A stretch of DNA of 64,000 nucleotides from assembly GCF_900114435.1 (NCBI RefSeq), contig NZ_FOZK01000003.1, positions 496,001 to 560,000 of the forward strand. Reading direction: 5' to 3'. Position numbers and translations under genes: made by a program. This document shows, piece after piece, positions 41,625 to 49,651 of this stretch. The notes below the pieces were generated by a model. The model worked only from the letters and a program-made list of their open reading frames with translations, did not search any database and was not told the origin of the DNA. The first letter of the stretch is position 1, and each line of letters opens with the position of its first letter. The DNA comes from Halomicrobium zhouii. GTDB taxonomy: Archaea > Halobacteriota > Halobacteria > Halobacteriales > Haloarculaceae.

Positions 41625-42254
41625 CTACCGTTCGCGGTTTATTTCCTCGGCTAACGTGGCGGCAGCGGTTTCGAGGGAGTCGTCGTTTTCGAAAATTAAC
41701 ACGTCATCACGTCCGGCGAGTCGTTCTCGAAACCGGGCTTGCCGCTGGGAAAACCGGTCTGGAACAGACCCCTGTTCCAGTAATTCCGGCCGGTCGTTCC
41801 GGAAGCGCTCCCGCCTCGTTTGGTCGTTCATCGTTAACAGGACGGTTAGGTCGGGAGAGACTGGCAGAGCTCGATCGGTAGCGTCGATAATTGGTGGAAA
41901 TGTACTCCCCGAACGTTGTTCGACCAGCGGCAGATTGTAGACGGCTACCGAGTCGAGGTATCGCTCGGTGAGGACGATCTCGTTGGTCTCGAGTGCATCA
42001 TTTATCACTGTCTCAGCCTGGTAACAGCAGTTAGCGAGCATTCCTGCACTCAACGAACACGCTCGTTCCTGGAACTGCTGACCGTCACCCCTATCAAGTT
42101 CATCCGCCACGAACTCTCCAACCGATGCCTCCGCGAACTCGGGGACGGTTTCTATCGAAATACCCCTTCGGGTGAATTCACCAGAAAGCGCATCCAAGAG
42201 GGCCGACTTGCCGGTTCCAGCACCCCCCTCAAGCACGACGAATGTTCCGGCCAT
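41625..42254 (-). CDS. Thymidylate-kinase-like P-loop protein
   Basis: A 209-residue P-loop kinase-like protein. Walker A EGGAGTGKS (about 9-17), a TERYLDSVAVYN segment resembling the DRYxxSxxAYQ nucleotide/nucleoside motif of dTMP kinases, a lid-like RRERFRNDRPELLE region and a C-terminal FENDDSLETAAATLAEEI. It differs enough from cellular Tmk that the substrate (dTMP or another nucleoside monophosphate) is uncertain. Less GC-rich than neighbours, suggesting acquisition. ATG at 42254 is preferred, with a TATA-like block about 20-28 bases upstream. Confidence 0.75.
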   Translation of the reverse strand: MAGTFVVLEGGAGTGKSALLDALSGEFTRRGISIETVPEFAEASVGEFVADELDRGDGQQFQERACSLSAGMLANCCYQAETVINDALETNEIVLTERYLDSVAVYNLPLVEQRSGSTFPPIIDATDRALPVSPDLTVLLTMNDQTRRERFRNDRPELLEQGSVPDRFSQRQARFRERLAGRDDVLIFENDDSLETAAATLAEEINRER

Positions 42255-42408
42255 ACTGTGTAAGGAAGACGTGTCACTACAAATCCATAACAGTTCGACC
42301 CGAGCTTCGAGTAGAATGTGGTTCGCTGTGGTAGATTCCCGTATGCACCGAGAAATAGCGACCACACCTTTCCGTCGAATCCCCGTTCCAATACTCGAAT
42401 AGAGGGGG

Positions 42409-42416
42409 TATTTTAG
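42409..42416 (+). promoter_or_regulatory. Putative TATA box, FAD oxidoreductase
   Basis: TATTTTAG ends 25 bases before the ATG at 42441; it points to a leaderless mRNA. Confidence 0.6.
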
Positions 42417-42440
42417 TGAGACCAGGCCGTCGTCGGGCAC

Positions 42441-43493
42441 ATGAGTTCCACGGTGGCCGTCGTCGGCGCCGGAGCGGCGGGCGCCGCGGCGGCGTACGCG
42501 TTGCGCGATGCCCCGGTCGACGTGACGGTGTTCGAGAAGAGCGGCGGCGTCTGCGGGCGGGCCGCGACGCGCCGTGCCAGCGGCTGCACCTACGAGTACG
42601 GGGCGAACTACCTGAAGAGCGACGACGACAGGGTGAGCGAACTCGTCACGGAGGAGCTATCGACCGACGGACTCGTCGACGTGACAGAGCCGGTGTGGAC
42701 CTTCGACGACGACGGGGAGATAGCGGAAGGAGACGGGGACGCTGCCGACCACAAGTGGACCTACGAGTCCGGGCTGACGCAACTCGCAAAGCGGCTGTTC
42801 GCGGCGACGGACGCGAGCGTCCACCGCCACACCCGCGTCGAGACGCTCGAACGCGACGACGAGACGTGGCGCGTCGTCGACGACGAGGGGGACGACCGGG
42901 GGACGTTCGACGCGCTCGTGCTGACGCCGCCGGCGCCGCAGACGGCGGACCTGCTGGGACAGGCGGCGTGGGAGCACGGCGACTGTCGCGACCTCCGGAA
43001 GTCCATCGCGCAGGTCCCGTTCCGGACGATCATCTCCGTCGTCCTCCACTACCCCTTCGAACTCGACGTGCCCTACTACGCGCTCGTGAACGAGGGCAAG
43101 AGTGAGGGCGAGGGTCACGACGTCGGCTGGGTGGCCCGGGAGGAGTGCAAGCCGGGACACGTCCCCGACGGCGAGAGCCTGCTGCTCGTCCAGATGGCGC
43201 CCGACTGGTCGGCCGAGTACTACCACCAGCCGGCGCCCTCGATCGTCGACGCCGCGTCGGAGAAGACCGCGGCGCTGCTGGACGACGAGCGACTCGGCAC
43301 CCCCGACTGGACCGACCACCAGCACTGGCGGTACGCGCTGCCGAACGGCGGGCCCGCCGTGGGAGCGCTCGACGACGCCACCGACCACGACCTCTTCTTC
43401 GCCGGCGACTGGGTCGCGGGCGACGCGCGACTCCACGCGGCGGTCCGGAGCGGGCTGGAGACCGGCGACGCGGTCGCGGAGCGGCTCGGGTAG
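42441..43493 (+). CDS. FAD-dependent oxidoreductase (renalase/amine-oxidase type)
   Basis: A 350-residue flavoprotein. N-terminal dinucleotide-binding motif VAVVGAGAAGAAAAYALRDAPVDVTVFEKS (GxGxxG, with the acidic residue at the strand end), GRAATRR after it, EYGANYLK, and the C-terminal FAD motif HDLFFAGDWVAGDARLHAAVRSGLETGDAVAERL. Resembles renalase-like and protoporphyrinogen-oxidase-like enzymes; substrate unknown. RqcH follows 58 bases downstream with its own promoter. Confidence 0.9.
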   Translation: MSSTVAVVGAGAAGAAAAYALRDAPVDVTVFEKSGGVCGRAATRRASGCTYEYGANYLKSDDDRVSELVTEELSTDGLVDVTEPVWTFDDDGEIAEGDGDAADHKWTYESGLTQLAKRLFAATDASVHRHTRVETLERDDETWRVVDDEGDDRGTFDALVLTPPAPQTADLLGQAAWEHGDCRDLRKSIAQVPFRTIISVVLHYPFELDVPYYALVNEGKSEGEGHDVGWVAREECKPGHVPDGESLLLVQMAPDWSAEYYHQPAPSIVDAASEKTAALLDDERLGTPDWTDHQHWRYALPNGGPAVGALDDATDHDLFFAGDWVAGDARLHAAVRSGLETGDAVAERLG

Positions 43494-43522
43494 CGGCCGG
43501 CTGCTGAGCGGGCTTCGAAGCG

Positions 43523-43529
43523 GTTTTGC
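43523..43529 (+). promoter_or_regulatory. Putative TATA box of rqcH
   Basis: GTTTTGC lies 23-29 bases upstream of the ATG at 43552. Confidence 0.5.
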
Positions 43530-43551
43530 GTCGCGCACCGTAGGACCAAGC

Positions 43552-45756
43552 ATGGACCAGAAGCGGGAGCTGACGAGCGTCGACCTCGCGGCGCTGGTCG
43601 GCGAGTTGCGACGGTACGAGGGGGCCAAACTCGACAAGGCCTACCTCTACGAGGACGACGAACTCCTCCGGCTGAAACTGCGGGACTTCGACGAGGGGCG
43701 GGTCGAACTGCTGATAGAGGTCGGCGAGACCAAGCGCGCCCACGTCGTCGCCCAGGAACACGTCCCCGACGCGCCGGGCCGGCCGCCCAACTTCGCGATG
43801 ATGCTCCGGAACCGCCTGTCGGGCGCCGACCTCGTCGGAATCGAGCAGTTCGAGTTCGACCGGATCGTCCAGTTCCACTTCGAGCGCGAGGACAACTCGA
43901 CGACGGTCGTGGCCGAACTGTTCGGCGACGGCAACGTCGCCGTGCTGGACGAACACGGCGAGGTCGTCGACTGCCTGGAGACGGTGCGACTCAAATCCCG
44001 GACCGTCGCCCCGGGCGCGACCTACGAGTTCCCGTCGGCGCGGTTCAACCCCCTGACGGTGGACTACGAGGGGTTCGTCGCCCGGCTGAAGCAGTCCGAC
44101 GCCGACGTGGTGCGGACGCTCGCGACCCAGCTCAACTTCGGCGGCCTCTACGGCGAGGAGCTGTGCAGCCGGGCCGGCGTCGAGTACAACCAGGCCGTCG
44201 AGGACACCACCGACGAGGAGTTCGAGGCGCTGTACGACGCCGTCGACGGGCTCGCGACGCAACTGCGGGAGTCCGACCTCGACCCGCGGGTCTACTACGA
44301 GATGGACGACGAGGACGGCGGCGAAGATGGGGCGGAAGCCGCCGGGAGCGACAGCGAAGGGAACGACGGCGAGGATGGAACTCCCGGCCGGCGCGTCGAC
44401 GCGACGCCCATCGCCCTGGAGGAGTACTCGCACCTCCGGAGCGAGACGTTCGAGACGTTCACCGCGGCGCTGGACGACTACTTCTACAACTTCGAGACGG
44501 ACGCGGCCGAGAGCGGTGGCGGCGGCCGCGACCGCCCCGACTTCGAGGCGGAGATCAACAAGTACGAGCACATCATCCGCCAGCAGCAGGAGGCCATCGA
44601 CGACTTCGAGGAACAGGCCGACGCCGAGCGGGAGAAGGCCGAACTGCTGTACGCGCGCTACGACCTGGTCGCCGAGATCCTCTCGACGATCCAGGGTGCC
44701 CGCGACGAGGACGTCCCGTGGGAGGACATCGAGGCGAAGTTCGAGGCGGGGAAAGAACAGGGCATCCCCGAAGCCGAGGCCGTCGTCGGCCTCGACGGCA
44801 GCGAGGGGACGGTCACCCTCGACATCGACGACACGCAGGTCACGGTCGACGCCTCGATGGGCGTCGAGAAGAACGCCGACCTGCTCTACCAGGAGGCGAA
44901 ACGCATCGAGGGCAAGAAGGAGGGCGCCCAGGCAGCCATCGAGGACACGCGCGAGGACCTGGAGGACGCCAAAGCGCGGCGCGACCGGTGGGAGGCCGCG
45001 GACCAGGAAGCGGGGAACGGCGCAGCCGAGGGGGACGGCGAGGACGCGGACGGAGAGAACGAAGACGTCGACTGGCTCGGGATGAACTCCATCCCGGTCC
45101 GCCAGACCGAGCAGTGGTACGAGCGGTTCCGCTGGTTCCACACCAGCGACGGCTTCCTCGTCATCGGCGGGCGCAACGCCGACCAGAACGAGGAACTCGT
45201 CAAGAAGTACCTCGACAACGGGGACAAGGTGTTCCACGCGCAGGCCCACGGCGGCCCCATCACCGTGCTCAAGGCCACCGGGCCGAGCGAGGCGGCGAAG
45301 GACGTCGACCTCCCCGACTCCAGTCTCGACCAGGCGGCCACGTTCGCCGTCTCCTACTCCTCCGTCTGGAAGGACGGCAAACACGCCGGCGACGTGTACA
45401 TGGTCGACCCCGACCAGGTGTCGAAGACACCCGAGAGCGGCGAGTACCTGGAGAAGGGCGGCTTCGCGATTCGGGGCGACCGGACGTACTTCCGCGACCA
45501 GGAGGTGGACGTCTCCGTCGGCATCACCTGCGAGGACGAGACGCAGGTCGTCGGCGGGCCGACGCCCGCCATCGAACCGAAGGCCGAGACGACCATCCGC
45601 GTCGAACCCGGCCAGTTCGCCCAGAACGACATCGCCAAGCGCCTCTACCGCGAGTTCAAGACGCGCTTCGCGGACGACTCTTTCGTGCGCAAGGTCGCCA
45701 GCCCGGACCGCATCCAGGAGTTCCTGCCGCCCGGCGGCAGTCGGTCGGTGGAGTGA
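43552..45756 (+). CDS. rqcH: Ribosome rescue protein RqcH (NFACT family)
   Basis: A 734-residue protein of the Rqc2/NEMF/RqcH family. It binds large ribosomal subunits carrying stalled peptidyl-tRNA and adds C-terminal tails that mark the nascent chain. NFACT-N domain at the start (DLAALVGELRRYEGAKLDKAYLY, NFAMMLRNRLSGADLVGIEQFEFDRIVQFHFE with the DR pair), a coiled-coil middle (INKYEHIIRQQQEAIDDFEEQADAEREKAELLY and IEGKKEGAQAAIEDTREDLEDAKARRDRW), acidic linkers and the NFACT-R domain (WYERFRWFHTSDGFLVIGGRNADQNEELVKKYL, DVYMVDPDQVSKTPESGEYLEKGGFAIRG). Complete. Confidence 0.95.
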   Translation: MDQKRELTSVDLAALVGELRRYEGAKLDKAYLYEDDELLRLKLRDFDEGRVELLIEVGETKRAHVVAQEHVPDAPGRPPNFAMMLRNRLSGADLVGIEQFEFDRIVQFHFEREDNSTTVVAELFGDGNVAVLDEHGEVVDCLETVRLKSRTVAPGATYEFPSARFNPLTVDYEGFVARLKQSDADVVRTLATQLNFGGLYGEELCSRAGVEYNQAVEDTTDEEFEALYDAVDGLATQLRESDLDPRVYYEMDDEDGGEDGAEAAGSDSEGNDGEDGTPGRRVDATPIALEEYSHLRSETFETFTAALDDYFYNFETDAAESGGGGRDRPDFEAEINKYEHIIRQQQEAIDDFEEQADAEREKAELLYARYDLVAEILSTIQGARDEDVPWEDIEAKFEAGKEQGIPEAEAVVGLDGSEGTVTLDIDDTQVTVDASMGVEKNADLLYQEAKRIEGKKEGAQAAIEDTREDLEDAKARRDRWEAADQEAGNGAAEGDGEDADGENEDVDWLGMNSIPVRQTEQWYERFRWFHTSDGFLVIGGRNADQNEELVKKYLDNGDKVFHAQAHGGPITVLKATGPSEAAKDVDLPDSSLDQAATFAVSYSSVWKDGKHAGDVYMVDPDQVSKTPESGEYLEKGGFAIRGDRTYFRDQEVDVSVGITCEDETQVVGGPTPAIEPKAETTIRVEPGQFAQNDIAKRLYREFKTRFADDSFVRKVASPDRIQEFLPPGGSRSVE

Positions 45757-45786
45757 GCGAACGCGAGAATTACGGCGGACCAGTCC

Positions 45787-46152
45787 TCACTCGTCGCCGC
45801 GATCAGACAGGTACGGCCACCCGACGAACGCCGCTGCGACTGCGAACCCGAGCCCGAACTTGCCGAGCAACGCACGGTTCACGCGCTCGCCGGTGCTAAT
45901 CGCGTTCACGAGGACCATCCCGAGGACCAGCAGGAGCAACAGCGCCAGGGCGATTCCCCCCTGCGATGTGGAGAGCTCCGCCTCGGTCGCCTTGAAGACG
46001 AGAATCGCGACTATGATAATCGCGACCGCTGCGGCTTCGAACGGGTCCCACGGTCCACCCTTCGCGAGTCCTGCACGCATGATCACGACGACGATCGGTA
46101 TCGAAACCACTCCGACCAGACCGAGTTTGACGCGAAACAGCGACTCGCCCAT
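45787..46152 (-). CDS. Small membrane protein, 121 residues
   Basis: Four predicted membrane helices (LGLVGVVSIPIVVVIMRAGLA, FEAAAVAIIIVAILVFKATEAE, GGIALALLLLLVLGMVLVNAIS, LLGKFGLGFAVAAAFVGWPYLS). No motif recognised. ATG at 46152 gives a protein beginning MGESLFRVKLGLVG; the longer frame is not membrane-like. Converges with rqcH and diverges from the DUF4013 gene. Confidence 0.75.
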   Translation of the reverse strand: MGESLFRVKLGLVGVVSIPIVVVIMRAGLAKGGPWDPFEAAAVAIIIVAILVFKATEAELSTSQGGIALALLLLLVLGMVLVNAISTGERVNRALLGKFGLGFAVAAAFVGWPYLSDRGDE

Positions 46153-46308
46153 AGTTTGATTCCATATCGAGTTGTCATTAATTTTCACATGAGCGGGCGT
46201 CGGTGGCCTCCCTCCCGACGAGCTGGCAGGCCAAACGACTGAGCCCCTGCCCGGACGGCAATCACTCGGCGAAGCGAGACAGCGCCACCCCACACAGACC
46301 AGCTAGCT

Positions 46309-46402
46309 TTATCTCCTCACCGAACCTATCACTAGACGTTAATTACTGGTCGGCAGCAACGCCACCGCGGTCGGTGACGGCCTCCCGGGGTTAACGGAGA
46401 CA
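46309..46402 (+). promoter_or_regulatory. Promoter and ribosome binding site of DUF4013 gene
   Basis: CTTTATC (about 46309-46315) is a TATA box about 92 bases upstream of the ATG at 46407, so this transcript should have a leader of roughly 65 bases. ACGGAG (46396-46401 region) precedes the ATG by a few bases and looks like a Shine-Dalgarno site, unusual among the leaderless genes here. Confidence 0.45.
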
Positions 46403-46406
46403 CACA

Positions 46407-47120
46407 ATGTTCGAAGAAGCCATTCGCTATCCGTGGAAGGGAGCAGACAACGTCAAGAACGTCGCCATCGGAGGGATTCTCACGCTCCTGGGCGTATTCG
46501 TCCTGCCGATGTTCTTCGTGCTCGGCTACGGGCTCGAAGTCATCCGGCGGGTGAGCAGGGGCGACGTCGCAGAGCCGCCGGCCTGGGAGGACTGGGGGAC
46601 GCTGTTCGTCGACGGCCTGAAGGTGTTCGTCATCTCGGTCGTCTACTCGCTGATCCCGGCCGCTCTGGTCGCCTTCGCGGTGTTCAGCTGGTTCGTGCCG
46701 GTAGTCGCGTCGAACGGCGGTGAACCCAGCGGCGGCCTGGCGGCCCTCGGCTTCCTGGTCGGCCTGGTGGTGTTCCTGCTCTCCATGCTCGTCGCGCTCG
46801 CGTTCGCGTACGTCGTGCCCGCTGCCGTGGCGGCGTTCGCCCGGACCGACCGACTCGGGGCGGCGTTCTCGCCCTCACAGCTCCGGTCCATCGGTGGTCA
46901 CCGCGGGTTCGCCGTCGCCTGGGTCGTCGCCTTCGCGGTGACGCTGGTGGCCTCGGCGATCAGCGGCGCCCTCTCCGCGACCGGCATCGGCGCCATCCTC
47001 GGTGCGTTCGTCGTCTACTACGGCACCATCGCGGCCGCCTACGCCATCGGCGAGGGGATCAGCGATCTGCCCGTCGTGGCCGAGCGAGAGGAAGTCGCCA
47101 TCGACGAGTCGGCCGCGTGA
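46407..47120 (+). CDS. DUF4013 membrane protein
   Basis: A 237-residue protein with about six membrane helices. The DUF4013 hallmark is at the N-terminus: RYPWKGADNVKNVAIGGILTLLGVFVLPMFFVLGYGLEVIRRVSRGD, followed by PPAWEDWGTLFVDGLKVFVISVVYSLIPAALVAFAVF. Later helices include LGFLVGLVVFLLSMLVALAFAYVVPAAVAAFART and AVAWVVAFAVTLVASAISGALSATGIG. Function unknown. It precedes pelA by about 50 bases on the same strand. Confidence 0.9.
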   Translation: MFEEAIRYPWKGADNVKNVAIGGILTLLGVFVLPMFFVLGYGLEVIRRVSRGDVAEPPAWEDWGTLFVDGLKVFVISVVYSLIPAALVAFAVFSWFVPVVASNGGEPSGGLAALGFLVGLVVFLLSMLVALAFAYVVPAAVAAFARTDRLGAAFSPSQLRSIGGHRGFAVAWVVAFAVTLVASAISGALSATGIGAILGAFVVYYGTIAAAYAIGEGISDLPVVAEREEVAIDESAA

Positions 47121-47144
47121 GAGCGCGGTCCGAATAACAGCACA

Positions 47145-47152
47145 CTTGTTTT
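47145..47152 (+). promoter_or_regulatory. Putative TATA box of pelA
   Basis: CTTGTTTT lies 22-29 bases upstream of the ATG at 47174. Confidence 0.5.
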
Positions 47153-47173
47153 GCGAACCGGAAGTCACAGTAT

Positions 47174-48238
47174 ATGCGTATCCAGGGCCGGGAGCAGACG
47201 GAGCAGGGTCGCGAGCGCGTCGAACTCGTGCCGGAGACGCTCGACGACCTCTGGCACCTCACCTACGTGCTCGAACCCGGCGACACCGTCTCCGGCGACA
47301 CTACCCGGCGCATCCAGCGCAACGACGACCAGATGCGCGACACCGGCGGGGAGCGCGAGCACATGTGGGTCGCCCTCCGCGTCGAGGACGTCGAGTTCGC
47401 GAAGTTCGCCAACCGGCTGCGGGTGAGCGGCGAGATCGTGGGCTGCTCCCGAGAGGACCAGCTCGGCTTCCACCACACGGTCAACGTCGAACCCAACACC
47501 GAAATCGAGGTCGAGAAGTGGTGGAAACCCGACCAGGAGGAGCGCCTGCAGGACGCCGTCGAGGCGACGGAGAACCCCGACGTCGCCATCGCCACCGTCG
47601 AGGAGGGCGAGGCGCACCTCCACACGGTCGCCCAGTACGGGACGGAAGAGCGAGCGACCATCACGGCGACGACCGGCAAGGGCGACTACGCTCGCCCGCG
47701 CGACGAGTTGTTCGCCGAACTGACCGACGTGCTCCGCCGGCAGGACGTCGACGCCTACATCCTGGCTGGGCCGGGCTTCACGAAGCAAGACGCACTCGAC
47801 TACATCGAGGACGAGGCGCCCGAGGTCGCAGAGAAGATGAGCGTCGTCGACACCAGCGGCGTCGGCGACCGCGGCGTCCACGAGGTGCTCAAGCGCGGCG
47901 CCGTCGAGGAGGTCCAGGCGGAGACTCGCATCGCGGAGGAGGCCGACAAGATAGACGAACTGACCAAACGCATCGCGGAGGGAGCCAAAGTGGCCTACGG
48001 GCCGGAATCCGTCGCCGAGGCGGCCGACTTCGGCGCCATCGAGGAACTGCTCGTCCTCGACGAACACCTCCGGCGCGAGCGCTCGGCGGCGGAGTGGAGC
48101 GTCGACGTCGACGAGATAATCGAGACGACCGAGCAGAAGGGCGGGGAGGTGGTCGTCTTCTCCGGCGAGTTCGACCCCGGGCAGCAACTCGCCAACCTCG
48201 GCGGCATCGCCGCGCTGTTGCGCTACCGGATCGAGTAG
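47174..48238 (+). CDS. pelA: Pelota (Dom34) mRNA surveillance factor
   Basis: A 354-residue ribosome-rescue factor that enters stalled ribosomes and, with aABCE1 or aEF1A, splits them (no-go decay). Three eRF1-like domains: N-terminal Lsm-like domain ([51 protein letters not shown]), central domain ([52 protein letters not shown]) and C-terminal domain ([74 protein letters not shown]). No GGQ motif, as expected for Pelota. Confidence 0.97.
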   Translation: MRIQGREQTEQGRERVELVPETLDDLWHLTYVLEPGDTVSGDTTRRIQRNDDQMRDTGGEREHMWVALRVEDVEFAKFANRLRVSGEIVGCSREDQLGFHHTVNVEPNTEIEVEKWWKPDQEERLQDAVEATENPDVAIATVEEGEAHLHTVAQYGTEERATITATTGKGDYARPRDELFAELTDVLRRQDVDAYILAGPGFTKQDALDYIEDEAPEVAEKMSVVDTSGVGDRGVHEVLKRGAVEEVQAETRIAEEADKIDELTKRIAEGAKVAYGPESVAEAADFGAIEELLVLDEHLRRERSAAEWSVDVDEIIETTEQKGGEVVVFSGEFDPGQQLANLGGIAALLRYRIE

Positions 48239-48326
48239 TTCAGTTTCTGATACCGGCGCCGAAACCGTTTTTTACCGGTACGGCTTCGTTCAGGTAATCC
48301 GGGCCATCGGGGAGCCACGCCACCAC

Positions 48327-49484
48327 ATGACATTCGAAGACCAGGCGGATTTCGCGAGCCAGGTAGCCGACCTCAACACGTACGGCCAGGCGCTCAACCG
48401 GTGCGAGACGGTCGAGGAGGTCGTCTCACTCACCCTCGAGGCGATGTCGCTCCTGTTCGGGACGGCTCACTCCACCTTCGTCGAGGTGAGCGACGGCGAC
48501 CTCAGCGTGAGTCACAGCACGAACCCGGCCCTCTCGCCCGGCGACGAACCGAGCGAGATGGCCGTCGAGGCCTTCGAGACTCACGAGACCGCCGTCCGCG
48601 AGGGGGCCGCGGCGCGCGTCGACCCCGACTCCGGCGTGACGGCGGCGATGGCAGTGCCGGCGCAGATAGTCGACGAGGTGACCGCAGTCCTCGTGATGCG
48701 GTCGACCTCCCACGAAGCGTTCGGCGACGCGCACGTCCGGCCGATGGGCATCCTCGCGTCTCACGCGGCCACGGCGATCAGCAACATCCGGTCCCGGGAG
48801 CGCCTCCAGCGGGCCCACCAGGACCTGGAGAGCCGCAAGGAGATGATCGAACTGTACGACCGGCTGTTGCGCCACGACCTGGGCAACGACCTCCAGGTCA
48901 TCACGGGGTTCTCGGACGCGCTCGTCTCCGATCTCGACGGCGAGGCTCGCGAACACGCCGAGCGCATCCACCGCGCGGCGGAGAGTTCGGCCGACCTCAT
49001 CGACCGCGTCGGCGACCTCGTCTCGACGCTGGAAGCCCAGGACGAACCCGAACCGCGGGACCTGCGGGCCATCCTCACGAAGGTCGTCGAGGACAATCGG
49101 TCGCAGTTCGACGACTTCACCGTCGAGTTCGACCCGGCGGCCGCCGAGTACCGGGTCTACGGCGGAGAACTGCTCGAATCGGTGTTCAGTAACCTCCTCT
49201 CGAACGCGGCCGTCCACAACGACGGGCCAGTGACCGTTCGAGTGGCCGTCGACGAGACCGGGCCCAGTGACGTGGTCGTGAGCGTCGACGACGACGGGAG
49301 CGGCGTCCCCGACGGGGTTCGAGACGACGTCTTCGCGATGGGCGCCAAGGGCTCCGAGAGCACGGGGACCGGGTTCGGGCTGGGCTTCGTCCGCGCGCTC
49401 ACCGAATCCTACGGCGGCGGCGTCAGCGTCGGGGACAGCGACCTGGGCGGAGCGGCGTTCAGGGTCCGGTTAGAGCGAGTCTGA
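48327..49484 (+). CDS. GAF-domain histidine kinase
   Basis: A 385-residue soluble kinase. An N-terminal GAF domain (about 15-170: VVSLTLEAMSLLFGTAHSTFVEV; GVTAAMAVPAQIVDEVTAVLVMRS) followed by a HisKA-type dimerisation helix with the phospho-His in YDRLLRHDLGNDLQVITGFSDAL, and a HATPase domain (N-box LLSNAAVHN, G1 DDDGSGVP, G2 GTGFGLGFVRALTESYGG). Orphan kinase with no adjacent regulator. The haloarchaeal RHDLxND H-box is typical of its group. Confidence 0.93.
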   Translation: MTFEDQADFASQVADLNTYGQALNRCETVEEVVSLTLEAMSLLFGTAHSTFVEVSDGDLSVSHSTNPALSPGDEPSEMAVEAFETHETAVREGAAARVDPDSGVTAAMAVPAQIVDEVTAVLVMRSTSHEAFGDAHVRPMGILASHAATAISNIRSRERLQRAHQDLESRKEMIELYDRLLRHDLGNDLQVITGFSDALVSDLDGEAREHAERIHRAAESSADLIDRVGDLVSTLEAQDEPEPRDLRAILTKVVEDNRSQFDDFTVEFDPAAAEYRVYGGELLESVFSNLLSNAAVHNDGPVTVRVAVDETGPSDVVVSVDDDGSGVPDGVRDDVFAMGAKGSESTGTGFGLGFVRALTESYGGGVSVGDSDLGGAAFRVRLERV

Positions 49485-49651
49485 ACGGAAGCCGATTCGC
49501 GTCGGACTGAACGGGGCTCGATGGAGAGCGGCGCGTCCAGAAACGCGGTTCGGAGGTGGTCGCGATATTATTCTCCGGCGTCAGGCCGTGTAACAAGAGT
49601 TAATACCGAGACGCGTGCCCTTGTGCGTAGCATCCGCCAGCCCGCGTTCCG

